Shown piece by piece: positions 29,355 through 37,494 of a stretch of 64,000 bases of DNA. This DNA comes from Kutzneria chonburiensis (lineage in GTDB: Bacteria; Actinomycetota; Actinomycetes; Mycobacteriales; Pseudonocardiaceae), in NCBI RefSeq assembly GCF_028622115.1, contig NZ_CP097263.1, forward strand, positions 7,812,001 through 7,876,000, in the 5' to 3' direction. A model generated the notes under the pieces. It made no database searches. It saw nothing but the letters and a program-made list of their open reading frames with translations, and was not told the origin of the DNA. Numbering within the stretch: the stretch's first letter is position 1; every line of letters starts with the position of its first letter. The position numbers and the translations under genes were made by a program.

Positions 29355-29414
29355 GCGCTCAGGGGCTACTGTCTGCGCCGACCCTGTCGCTCTCAGTGCC
29401 CCCTGGAGTCGGCG

Positions 29415-30581
29415 ATGCAGCGCTACGGGTGGCTGGCCGCCGCCGCGGCCACCGGTGTGGTCATGGTTCTCGTCTCCGTGGTCGCCGGTGGCAGCAACGC
29501 CGCGCCGCAGACCCAACCCGGTGACCTGCCGCCGCTCGGGCAGCCCGTGGTCGTGCAGGAACCCGGCGGCGGGGAGCCGCTGAGCTACGGCGACACCGCC
29601 GCGTACGACGCGTGCGCGCTGCTGTCCACGCGGACCCTGGGCGATCAGGGCGTGCGCATCGATCCCGGCTCGTCGTTCATCGACAGCCACCTCGACGGCA
29701 CCGTCTCGCCCGACGCCGCCGTGCCGCAGGGCGGTCTGGACTCCATCAGCAACTGCCGGTACACGCTGCTCGGCGGCGACGAGTTGAGCGTCACCGTGCA
29801 GCAGACCCCGTTCACCACATCGGACAAAGTGGACCAAACCCGGGCGTGGCCGCAGCAGAACAACGCCGTGGTGCGGCATGACCGTGGCCTGGACGTGTCG
29901 TCCTATCGGGACGGTGCCGGCTGGACCACCGTGATCGGCCGGCCCAAGCTGGCCGTGTCGATCAACTTCGACCTGCGGCGGCCGGTGTACGGCGACCGGG
30001 ACCAGCACCAGTTCGTGCTCGACGTGACCAGGACCGTGGTCGACGCCGTGGTCGCCGGGCCGGCCGGGCCCGCGGTCTACCGGCACACCGGGCCGTTCAC
30101 CGGCGTGAAGAGCCCGTGTCAGCTGCTCACCGCCGACGCCTTCCAGCAGGCTTATCCGGACGGGCCGTCCTCGCTCGTGCTGGAGTACGCCGACGCCGGT
30201 TTCGCCGCCGTGCCGCAGGACGACGGGGAGACCGCGCTGCGCACCTCGGCCAGCTGCCGGCGGTCCAATGTGGTGCCCGACGGGGCGCTCGGGCCGCTGT
30301 ACCGGGAGATCCGGCTGGACATGGTCGTGTGGGACAAGCCGCAGTGGACCGTGCCGCGGGATCGGACCGACTGCGGCGGGTCGGCCGTGACTCTTGGCGT
30401 GACTCTTGGTGACGGCGCGAGCTGCCTGACCGATTCAGGGCCGTCGACCTGGAATCTGTCCTTCCGAACGGGACGATCCGTGATCACGCTTTCCACCGGC
30501 GGAGTCGCCGCCGGCGACCGGGAGACGGTGAAACGCCTGCTCACGCCGGTCGCGCGGACGATCGTCGCCCGACTGCGGTGA
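29415..30581 (+). CDS. Membrane-anchored protein with two DUF3558-like halves
   Basis: 388 residues with an N-terminal membrane anchor or signal segment (about residues 5-28, no lipobox). The exterior part seems to hold two DUF3558-like units: one opening AYDACALLSTRTLG and one opening KSPCQLLTADAFQQAYP, each with a second cysteine further on (SNCRYTLL and SASCRRS). The duplication is my reading of these repeats. Function unknown. Same direction as the lipoprotein upstream and the EspG cassette downstream. Confidence 0.7.
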   Translation: MQRYGWLAAAAATGVVMVLVSVVAGGSNAAPQTQPGDLPPLGQPVVVQEPGGGEPLSYGDTAAYDACALLSTRTLGDQGVRIDPGSSFIDSHLDGTVSPDAAVPQGGLDSISNCRYTLLGGDELSVTVQQTPFTTSDKVDQTRAWPQQNNAVVRHDRGLDVSSYRDGAGWTTVIGRPKLAVSINFDLRRPVYGDRDQHQFVLDVTRTVVDAVVAGPAGPAVYRHTGPFTGVKSPCQLLTADAFQQAYPDGPSSLVLEYADAGFAAVPQDDGETALRTSASCRRSNVVPDGALGPLYREIRLDMVVWDKPQWTVPRDRTDCGGSAVTLGVTLGDGASCLTDSGPSTWNLSFRTGRSVITLSTGGVAAGDRETVKRLLTPVARTIVARLR

Positions 30582-30678
30582 ATATCTCGTTTGAGCGGGA
30601 ACCTTGGTGAAGTTTTCTCCGTCCGAGAGGGCAGTTCGCTAGCATCAGGAGCCGTCAGCACTCAGGGTGGGGAGAGGC

Positions 30679-31146
30679 ATGTCGACACCAGGGGACCAGT
30701 CGTCGATGGACCCGGCGGCGCAGGCTACCTATGACTATGCGCAGCGGGTGAACCAGCAGACCGGCGGTGGGGGCGGTCTGTTCGGCGGTCTCTTCTCGAT
30801 GGTCGAAGGCTTGTCCGGCGCGGCGCAGACCGGCCAGTTCGCGGTCGACGAGAACACCGCCAAGGTCATCAACGACAAGCTGGCGGAGATCAAGAGCATC
30901 GCGGGGCAGGCGCGCCTCAAGCTCCTGAACCTCGACCAGATGCCGATCGGCCAGGGTTATGCGCAACAGATCTCGCAGCGGAACGTGATGATCCAGGCGG
31001 GCGGCCCTGATTCGGCCAACGGCCAGTTGATGGCGTTCGCCGAGAACCTGGACAAGCTCATTTCTGTGATCAATTCCAGTGTCGCCGGCTACCAGAGCAG
31101 TGATCAGGATGCGCACGGCGGCGTGAAGCGGGCGGGTAACTACTAG
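30679..31146 (+). CDS. EspG-cassette protein, small secreted-type helical protein
   Basis: 155 residues from ATG 30679 with GGAGAGG upstream. It is helical, with a glycine-rich linker GGGGGLFGGLF near residue 33 and no signal peptide. The middle (VDENTAKVINDKLAEIKSIAG and YAQQISQRNVMIQAGG) is amphipathic, as in WXG100-like or ESX-associated proteins, though no clear WXG motif is seen. It heads a four-gene chain with a DUF3558 lipoprotein (1-bp overlap), a PPE-like protein and EspG, so it is probably an accessory or cargo of that system. Confidence 0.7.
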   Translation: MSTPGDQSSMDPAAQATYDYAQRVNQQTGGGGGLFGGLFSMVEGLSGAAQTGQFAVDENTAKVINDKLAEIKSIAGQARLKLLNLDQMPIGQGYAQQISQRNVMIQAGGPDSANGQLMAFAENLDKLISVINSSVAGYQSSDQDAHGGVKRAGNY

Positions 31147-31670
31147 TGCGTCGTTCCTTGCTACTGACCGTGGTCACGGCCGGTGTCGCGTTGGTGGCTG
31201 CCGGCTGTGGCGGAGCCGCGGGCGGCACTGCCGCGCCGGCGACCGACACCGGCTCGGCCACCACGACCACATCAGCCGCGCCGACCAAGCCGAACTTCGA
31301 TCCGTGCGCGGTGCTGCCGGCCGACGGTCTGGCCAAGCTGGGCATCACTGGGCAAGCAAAGATCGACCCGGACTCCGGCGCCTGCGAGTGGATTGGGCCC
31401 TTCGACGTCAGCACGCATGTCCTGCCGTATCCGCTCGGGCAGCGACCGAAGAAGGACAATCCGGTCATCACGCAGCTCACTGTCGGCAGCCGCAAGGCGG
31501 AGCTCAGGCGGTCGAACAGCGCAGGCTGGTGCAGCGTGGACTTGGCGCTGGGAGCGGCGCAGAGCTTCGACATCGCAGTGGTTGCGCTCGACTCGAAGGG
31601 GATGGAGACCGCGTGCTCGTCCGTCCAGGACATGGCCACCGCGGCCGAACCCAAGCTGCCGACATCATGA
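31146..31670 (+). CDS. DUF3558-family lipoprotein of the EspG cassette
   Basis: 174 residues; GTG start overlaps the preceding TAG by one base. Lipobox VAAGC with the lipidated cysteine at 21, a Thr/Ala-rich spacer, then the DUF3558 core beginning NFDPCAVLPADGLAKLGI and containing GACEWIGPF and SAGWCSVDL. Surface-anchored; function unknown. Confidence 0.85.
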   Translation: MRRSLLLTVVTAGVALVAAGCGGAAGGTAAPATDTGSATTTTSAAPTKPNFDPCAVLPADGLAKLGITGQAKIDPDSGACEWIGPFDVSTHVLPYPLGQRPKKDNPVITQLTVGSRKAELRRSNSAGWCSVDLALGAAQSFDIAVVALDSKGMETACSSVQDMATAAEPKLPTS

Positions 31671-31698
31671 GTTTTCTCGAAACAGGGGGTATGGAGCG

Positions 31699-32922
31699 AT
31701 GACGGGACAGCACCCTGCGGTTCCCCATCCGAACGCCAACTACCCGGGCTTGCCGCACGATGAACTGAAGAAGCTCGTGACGGTCAATGTCGACCCGGGG
31801 ACCGCGTACAAGGCCGGCGACGAGTGGAAGCAGCTCGCGGGGCAGCTTCGTGAAGCGGCCATCACGCTGGACGCGGCGATCAACGGGTCGCAGTCGCACT
31901 GGGAGGGTGCGGCGGCCGACCTGGCTCGCGCGCATCTGTCCAAGGTCCGGGACTGGAGTGCCGACACCGCGGAGTTCTTCAACGCGACCGGCACGGCCAT
32001 GCACGACCAGGTCGACGCGGCGGCCAAGGCCAAGACCGACATGCCGGACCCGATCAACTTCGACCCGGTGAAGATGTTCGAGCAGGCGGCAGGCAACCCG
32101 ATCTCGATGATCACGCTGCCGGCCGAGATGTACATGACCTACAACGCGTCCAACTCGGCCAAGGACAAGGCCGTCAGGGTGGTGCAGACGCGCGACGCCT
32201 CGATGCAGCAGGCCTCGGCGTCCATCCCGGCCTTCACGCCGCCGCCGGACATCAACGACGGCAGCACCACCAACACCAGCGTGGCCAGCGCCGGTCCGGT
32301 CGGCTCGGGTGGCGGAGTCGCGGCGTACCAAGGGCATTCGGGCGGCGGCAGCTACGGCGGCGGTGGCTCGTACAACGCGGGCAACAGCGGCTACCAGCCG
32401 GTGCACCAGGGTCCGGGCGGCGGTAGCTACACGCCCAATCCGGTCGGCGGCACCACCAGCGGCACGCAGATCGCCGGCTACGACCAGGGTCCCGGCGGTC
32501 AGGGCTACAACAACCAGAACCTGAGCAGCAACCCCGGCGGCAACAACCCGTACGGGCCTGGCGGCAGCGGCCCCGGCGGTGCCGGCGGCTTCGGCCCGGC
32601 CGGTTCTGGTGGCGGCGCAGGCGGCGGCTCCGGTTACCGCGGCGGCGCTTCGTCTTCGGCTTCGGCGGCTCGGCCCGGTGCCGGCCCGTCGGCCGGTGGC
32701 GCCGGCGGCGCGGCCGAGGGTGCCGGCGCGCGTGGCGGCATGGGTTCTGCGGGCGCGGCCGGTCAGTCCGGCATGGGCGGCGCGGGTGGCCGTGGCGGCA
32801 AGAAGGAAGAGGACAAGGAGCACAAGCGGCCGACCTTCCTGGTCGAGACCGACGACGTGTTCGGCGACGGCCAGATGGTCGCCCCGACCGTCATCGGTGA
32901 GAATCCGGCCGGCGGGTACTGA
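31699..32922 (+). CDS. PPE-like/WXG-type protein with Gly-rich tail, EspG partner
   Basis: 407 residues. The N-terminal about 170 residues are helical with a WxG-type turn (SHWEGAAAD near residue 64), as in PPE/ESX substrates. Residues about 190-370 are a low-complexity Gly/Ser/Ala tail. The end, RPTFLVETDDVFGDGQMVAP, is acidic and conserved-looking and resembles the C-termini of other EspG-linked actinobacterial proteins. The TGA shares its A with the espG start. In mycobacteria EspG chaperones PPE proteins to ESX machines; the same partnership is inferred here. Confidence 0.82.
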   Translation: MTGQHPAVPHPNANYPGLPHDELKKLVTVNVDPGTAYKAGDEWKQLAGQLREAAITLDAAINGSQSHWEGAAADLARAHLSKVRDWSADTAEFFNATGTAMHDQVDAAAKAKTDMPDPINFDPVKMFEQAAGNPISMITLPAEMYMTYNASNSAKDKAVRVVQTRDASMQQASASIPAFTPPPDINDGSTTNTSVASAGPVGSGGGVAAYQGHSGGGSYGGGGSYNAGNSGYQPVHQGPGGGSYTPNPVGGTTSGTQIAGYDQGPGGQGYNNQNLSSNPGGNNPYGPGGSGPGGAGGFGPAGSGGGAGGGSGYRGGASSSASAARPGAGPSAGGAGGAAEGAGARGGMGSAGAAGQSGMGGAGGRGGKKEEDKEHKRPTFLVETDDVFGDGQMVAPTVIGENPAGGY

Positions 32923-33653
32923 TGCCGCCGATCGCGATCCTCCCGCTGGCCGCGTTCGACATCGTGTGGGAGGACTCGCGACTCGGGTCCGTGCCCTATC
33001 CGTTCGACGTGCCCAGCCATGGGGCGACCCTGGACGAGCGCGCGCGGTTGCGCACGGCCGTGTACGAGGATCTGGAGCGGGGTGGGCTGGCGCGCGGTCG
33101 TCAGCTCGACCCCAACCTCTACGACGCGTTGCGGTTGTTGGCCCGGCCGCACGTCCAGTTGGACACCATCGCCACGCTGGACCGGCAGCGGGGGCTGATG
33201 CTGCACGCCGCCGCCGTGGCTGCCGGGCAGCGGGCGTTATTGGCCGTGCAGCAGGGCGGAACCATGCGGCTGGAGTACATCCGCGACACCGCCCTCGCGG
33301 CGTCGCTGGTGGCTTTGCTGCCGCCGCACCAGCCCGGTCCCGGTCAGCAGGTGTCCGTGCCGGCACGGGAGTTGGCGCAGCCCAACCGGCACAGTCCCGA
33401 GGCGCAGACGTTGACCACCATGCTCGGCGAGCCCGTGCTGCGGTTGGGACAGTTCGCCGGGGCCATGTTCGACGAGCACGGCGTCGCGCGGCGGATGCCC
33501 GGACTCAGCTGGTTCGACACCGAGGCTGGACGGTACCTCGGAGTGGCCGGCCGGGGCCGCGACGGCGAGGATTGGGCGACGCTGTCGCCGGCCGATGCCA
33601 GTGGTCTCATCCACCGGCTCGGCGACATGATCAGGATGGCCAACCGGCGCTGA
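32922..33653 (+). CDS. ESX secretion-associated protein EspG family
   Basis: 243 residues, cytoplasmic. It has the EspG features: N-terminal FDIVWEDSRLGSVPYPFDVP, a central RPHVQLDTIATLD and AVQQGGTMRLEYIR beta region, and a C-terminal RGRDGEDWATLSPADASGLIHRLGDM. EspG proteins bind a specific PPE protein and deliver it to an ESX (type VII) system. Translation is coupled to the PPE-like gene (TGATG). No ESX ATPase or mycosin gene is in the window. Confidence 0.85.
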   Translation: MPPIAILPLAAFDIVWEDSRLGSVPYPFDVPSHGATLDERARLRTAVYEDLERGGLARGRQLDPNLYDALRLLARPHVQLDTIATLDRQRGLMLHAAAVAAGQRALLAVQQGGTMRLEYIRDTALAASLVALLPPHQPGPGQQVSVPARELAQPNRHSPEAQTLTTMLGEPVLRLGQFAGAMFDEHGVARRMPGLSWFDTEAGRYLGVAGRGRDGEDWATLSPADASGLIHRLGDMIRMANRR

Positions 33654-33777
33654 GGGTTACTCCTCGGTCGGCTGACATATCTGACACGAACGGGTGAGTA
33701 ACTGCTCCATCCGGTAGCGCGCATGGTGTGCTGCCCGATGGTCCGGCCAAGCGGTCGATTTGAGCAGGAGTCATCCC

Positions 33778-34203
33778 GTGCGTTTGTCGTTGCGATCGGC
33801 GGTGTCCGCGAGTGCGGCCATCGCCGCCGTCATCGGTGTCGTTGTCGGCGTGCTGCTCGTGTCCACTTCGGACGGTCAGGCGCCGGCCCGCACCATCGAC
33901 CGCGGCGGGCAGCCGCTGCCGACCAGCATGCAGGAGGGACCGGACGGCATGCCCATGGACGGCGACGGCTTCCCGGTCACCGTGATCGCCTCCACGGTGA
34001 CGGTCAACGGCACCCCGACCGTGAAAACGGTGACGGTGAGCAAGTCCCCCGGGCCCAGCACCCAGGCCGACCCGGTCGGCGCCACCCTCACCACCACGGT
34101 CGCCCCCACCACGACCACCACCGCGCCGCCGCCCACCACCACGACCACGCCGCCGGTCACCACGACCACCACGACCACCACGGTCAGCCCGTCCCCCCGC
34201 TGA
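33778..34203 (+). CDS. Single-pass membrane or secreted protein with Thr/Pro-rich tail
   Basis: 141 residues from GTG 33778, AGGAG seven bases upstream. A hydrophobic segment (AAIAAVIGVVVGVLLV, about residues 15-30) is followed by an extracellular region with VTVIASTVTVNGTPTVKTVTV and a C-terminal run of threonines and prolines typical of a cell-wall-spanning stalk. No family recognised. Ends just before a long palindrome. Confidence 0.65.
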   Translation: MRLSLRSAVSASAAIAAVIGVVVGVLLVSTSDGQAPARTIDRGGQPLPTSMQEGPDGMPMDGDGFPVTVIASTVTVNGTPTVKTVTVSKSPGPSTQADPVGATLTTTVAPTTTTTAPPPTTTTTPPVTTTTTTTTVSPSPR

Positions 34204-34213
34204 CGACCTCCCA

Positions 34214-34270
34214 ATGCAGGGAAGGACGCCTTACCTGCATTGAACGCAGGTAAGGCGTCCTTCCCTGCAT
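34214..34270. repeat. 25-bp perfect inverted repeat between convergent genes
   Basis: Arms 34214-34238 and 34246-34270 are fully complementary, 7-nt loop ATTGAAC; the arm core is AAGGACGCCTTACCTGC. It lies between the Thr-rich protein gene and the convergent kinase gene and is probably a bidirectional terminator or dispersed palindrome. A second hairpin overlaps its right end. Confidence 0.85.
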
Positions 34271-34289
34271 GCTGGGTGTCCAGCATGCA
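34266..34289. repeat. 10-bp hairpin abutting the 25-bp palindrome
   Basis: Arms TGCATGCTGG (34266-34275) and CCAGCATGCA (34280-34289), loop GTGT. It shares TGCAT with the palindrome, giving two mutually exclusive or stacked stems. Confidence 0.75.
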
Positions 34290-34343
34290 ACGTTGGAACC
34301 GCGGGCGGAGAGCGCCGCCACCGTCAACTCTCCACTCACGGGG

Positions 34344-35363
34344 TCAGCCGGCGACGAGGCGCTCCTGGGCGGTGTCGGGGGCGTAGTGGGACCGCAGCCG
34401 CTCCTCCACCTCGGCGCTGGCGCCGATGGCGTCGAGCCCGAGTAACGCGGCCCCGGCAACCGGGGGAAGGTCGACGAGGTGCACGTCGGCCAAGGGCGCT
34501 ACCTCGTGGCAGCGCCGGGTGATCTCGTCGAGCATGGTGTGGCCGGAGTTGGCCAGAACGCCGCCGCCGAGGACGACGTCGACCTGTGAGCCGACGAGGT
34601 CGAGCCGGCGCAGGGACACCGTGGCCAACACGACGATCTCCTCGATCAGCCGCTCGACCACGGCCGCGGCCACCGCGTCGCCCTCCGCGGCGACGCGGAA
34701 CAGCAGCGGGCAGAGCTCGTGCACGACCTCGCCGGAGATCTCCTCGAAGTGCAAGCCGGCGACGACCTCGCTGATGTTGGTCACGCCGAAGTGCGCGAGG
34801 ATCGCGGGCAGCAGAGCGGTCTGCGGGCCGCGGCCGTCGTCGGCCCGCACGGCATGCCACAAGGCATCCCCGCCGATCTGGGAACCGCCGCCCCAGTCGC
34901 CGGAGATCCGGCCCAGCGCGGGAAACCGGTGCACCCGGCCGTCCCGCGCCACGCCGACGCAGTTGATGCCGGCGCCGCACACCACGGCGACGCCGACGCC
35001 GTCGGAAGTGCCGGAGCGCAGCAGCGCGAACGTGTCGTTGCCGACCACGGTGCTGTCCGACCACCCCAGCTTGCCGAACTCCCGCTGGAGGATCTCCTCC
35101 TCGCGCGGCAGGTCGGCGCCGGCCAGGTAGGCGGCGGTGTGCCGGGCGAACGGCCTGCTGGTCGCCAACCCGGCCTTGGCCGCCGCCTCGTGCACCATCC
35201 GGTTGAACGCCTCGAGGCTGGGGTGCAGACCGATGTTCTGCGGCGACGCGCCGGGACCGCGCACATGCGCGAGCACGGTCCCGGCGTCGTCGATCAAGGT
35301 CACATCGGTCTTGCTGTTCCCGCCGTCGATGGCGAGCACGGCCGCCTTCACGCCTTGGCCCAT
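34344..35363 (-). CDS. BadF/BadG/BcrA-type sugar kinase (CsnK-like)
   Basis: 339 residues. ASKHA-fold kinase: AIDGGNSKTDVTLID (phosphate-1), TVVGNDTFALL, VCGAGINCVGV, GRISGDWGGGSQIGGDAL, and VVLGGGVLANSGH (adenosine site). The family includes N-acetylglucosamine and glucosamine kinases. Last gene of the csn-like operon, overlapping the GH4 gene. Start ATG 35363 has AAGGA upstream; GTG 35351, in a GTGA overlap with the previous stop, is the alternative. It probably phosphorylates an amino sugar or glucose freed from an imported oligosaccharide. Confidence 0.85.
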   Translation of the reverse strand: MGQGVKAAVLAIDGGNSKTDVTLIDDAGTVLAHVRGPGASPQNIGLHPSLEAFNRMVHEAAAKAGLATSRPFARHTAAYLAGADLPREEEILQREFGKLGWSDSTVVGNDTFALLRSGTSDGVGVAVVCGAGINCVGVARDGRVHRFPALGRISGDWGGGSQIGGDALWHAVRADDGRGPQTALLPAILAHFGVTNISEVVAGLHFEEISGEVVHELCPLLFRVAAEGDAVAAAVVERLIEEIVVLATVSLRRLDLVGSQVDVVLGGGVLANSGHTMLDEITRRCHEVAPLADVHLVDLPPVAGAALLGLDAIGASAEVEERLRSHYAPDTAQERLVAG

Positions 35364-36613
35364 GGCAACAGGTCCTTGTTCTCCGCGACCAGCTCGTCGG
35401 CGAGCTTCTCGGCGATCGAGTACTGGCCGATCAACGGGTGGGCGAGCAGTGCGTCGGCGACCCGGTCCCGACCGCCGTGGACGGCCGCCTCCAGCGCCAG
35501 GTACTCGTACCCGGTCACGTGCGAGATCAGCCCGGCGAACCCGGGCTCGACCGGCTTGACCGGCAGCGGGGTCGCCCCCTTGCTGTCCACAATGGACGGA
35601 ACCTCGATCACGGCGTCGTCCGGCAGGAACGGCAGCGTGCCGTTGTTGCGCACGTTGACGACGTGCTCCTCGCCGGGCCCGCCGCTGGTCAGCGAGTGGA
35701 CCAGCTGGATCGCGGCCTCCGAGTAGTACGCCCCGCCGCGCTGGGACAGCGACTCGGGCTTGGTGACCACGGCCGGATCCTGGTAGATCTTGAGCAGCTC
35801 GTTCTCGACCTCGGTGACCACGTCGGCCCGCGGCCGCTCGTGCTTCTGCTTCTCGACGACCTCGTCGTGCTCGTAGAAGTACTTGAGGTAGTACGAGGGC
35901 ACGACGCCGAGCCGCCGGATCAACGCCGCCGGGATGCCGATGTGCTCGGACAGCTCCTCGGAGTGGTCGGCGATCAGCTGCGGCAACACGTTCTCGCCGT
36001 TGACGATCAGGCCCCGCTCCCACGTGAGGTGGTTGAGGCCGACGTGCTCCAGCTTCACGTCATCCGGCTGCAACCCGAGCAGCTGGGACGTCCAGCGCTG
36101 AAACGTGATCGCCACGTTGCACAGGCCGACCGCCTTGTGACCGGCCTGAAGCAGCGCGCGGGTCACGATCCCCACCGGGTTGGTGAAGTTGACGATCCAC
36201 GTGTCCTCGCCGGCGATCTCGCGCACCCGGTCGGCGATGTCCAGCACCACCGGCACCGTGCGCAGCGCCTTGGCCAGGCCACCGGCGCCGGTGGTCTCCT
36301 GGCCGACGCAGTCGCAGATGTGCGGGAAGGTCTCGTCGGAGCGGCGCGCGGCCTGCCCCCCGACCCTCAGTTGGAACAGTACGGCGGACGCACCTTCGAC
36401 ACCCTCCTCGAGAACGCTGGTGGTGCGAACCTTGGCCGGGTGACCGGCATGGTCGAGCAGGCGCTGGCTGAACGGGCCGACGACGGCCAGTCGCTCCGCG
36501 TCCGGATCGACGAGCACGATCTCGTCCACGTCCAGACTGGTGCGCCGGCCGGCGATGCCGTCGATCAGCTCCGGGGTGTAGGTGGAACCGCCCCCTACGA
36601 CAGTGAGTTTCAC
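35348..36613 (-). CDS. Family GH4 glycosidase, 6-phospho-beta-glucosidase type (CsnH-like)
   Basis: 421 residues from a GTG that overlaps the preceding TGA (GTGA). GH4 enzymes use NAD+ and a divalent metal for a redox-assisted hydrolysis. Seen: VVGGGSTYTPEL at 5-16 (NAD site), NFTNP at 142-146, metal-ligand C165 in GLCNVA and H195 in GLNHLTW. It is annotated as 6-phospho-beta-glucosidase by similarity, but it sits with an ABC transporter, not a PTS, so its substrate may be unphosphorylated or phosphorylated only by the adjacent kinase. Confidence 0.88.
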   Translation of the reverse strand: MKLTVVGGGSTYTPELIDGIAGRRTSLDVDEIVLVDPDAERLAVVGPFSQRLLDHAGHPAKVRTTSVLEEGVEGASAVLFQLRVGGQAARRSDETFPHICDCVGQETTGAGGLAKALRTVPVVLDIADRVREIAGEDTWIVNFTNPVGIVTRALLQAGHKAVGLCNVAITFQRWTSQLLGLQPDDVKLEHVGLNHLTWERGLIVNGENVLPQLIADHSEELSEHIGIPAALIRRLGVVPSYYLKYFYEHDEVVEKQKHERPRADVVTEVENELLKIYQDPAVVTKPESLSQRGGAYYSEAAIQLVHSLTSGGPGEEHVVNVRNNGTLPFLPDDAVIEVPSIVDSKGATPLPVKPVEPGFAGLISHVTGYEYLALEAAVHGGRDRVADALLAHPLIGQYSIAEKLADELVAENKDLLPWAKA

Positions 36614-37494
36614 CCTTTGACTCCCGTGAAAGTGATCCCCTTGACGAACGACTTCTGGGCGAACAGGAACAGGACGATCACCGGCACGAGCACCAGCACG
36701 GTCGCGGCCATCGTCAGGTTCCACTGCACCTGGTGCATGCCCCGGAAGGACGCCAGCGCCACCGAGAGCGTCCAGCTGTCCTGCTTCTCGCCCACGTACA
36801 GCAGCGGTCCGAAGTAGTCGTTCCAGGTGTAGAGAAAAGTGAAAAGGCCGGCGGCGGCCAGGCCCGGCTTGGTCATCGGCACCAGCACCCGGTACAGCAT
36901 CTGGAACTCGTTGCAGCCGTCCATCCTGGCCGCGTCGAAGTAGTCCTGCGGCACCGTCACGAAGAACTGGCGCAGCAGGAAGATGCTGAAGGCGTCGCCG
37001 AGGAAGTACGGCACCACCAGCGGCCACAGCGTGCCGGTCAGGTGGAGGTTGGCCCACATGCTGTAGATCGGCACGGCCACCACCTGCGGCGGCAGCATCA
37101 TCGCGGCGATCACCAGCATGAAGATGAGGTTGCTGCCCCGGAAACGCAGGCGGGCCAAGGCATACGCGGCCGGGATGCTGGAAATCAGCATGCCGGCGGT
37201 GGCCAGGATCGAGTACAGCAGGCTGTTGCCGAAGTACTCCAGCATCGGCGCCTTCTCGAACACCGTGAGGAAGTTCTCCGGGTGCCACGAGCGCGGCCAC
37301 AGGTCGGACGTGAGCGCCTGCTGGTCGGACATGAACGCGGTCAGCACCACGAACACGATGGGCAGCGCGAAACCGACGCCCAGTGCCAACGCGACCGCGT
37401 GCACGGCGATCCAGTTGAGGATGTCCCTGGGATGCCGCTTCTTCGGCTTCGGCGCGGGACGGGCGGCCACGGCGGTGGCGGTCAGGGTAGCCAT
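36610..37494 (-). CDS. Sugar ABC transporter permease, MalG type (CsnG-like)
   Basis: 294 residues, six membrane segments. The EAA loop is DYFDAARMDGCNEFQMLYRV; the C-terminus KSFVKGITFTGVKG is typical of MalG/LacG proteins. Start ATG 37494 shares its A with the upstream permease stop and follows GGAGG. The frame is open further upstream, antisense-like and ignored. Works with the second permease and the lipoprotein encoded upstream; no ATPase is in the operon. Confidence 0.93.
   Translation of the reverse strand: MATLTATAVAARPAPKPKKRHPRDILNWIAVHAVALALGVGFALPIVFVVLTAFMSDQQALTSDLWPRSWHPENFLTVFEKAPMLEYFGNSLLYSILATAGMLISSIPAAYALARLRFRGSNLIFMLVIAAMMLPPQVVAVPIYSMWANLHLTGTLWPLVVPYFLGDAFSIFLLRQFFVTVPQDYFDAARMDGCNEFQMLYRVLVPMTKPGLAAAGLFTFLYTWNDYFGPLLYVGEKQDSWTLSVALASFRGMHQVQWNLTMAATVLVLVPVIVLFLFAQKSFVKGITFTGVKG

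Noticed and set aside
32280..32800. Possible tandem DNA repeat in the Gly-rich region
   Set aside because: The bases vary at third positions and there is no constant unit; it is low-complexity protein coding, not a CRISPR or minisatellite.
32579..33697. 372-codon plus-strand frame across the PPE-like tail and espG
   Set aside because: It is a shadow of the Gly-rich tail and EspG frames, with composition dominated by Ala/Arg/Val from GC skew.
34060..34200. ACC/ACG-rich tract as a simple repeat or regulatory element
   Set aside because: It encodes the Thr/Pro-rich tail of a real exported protein in frame.
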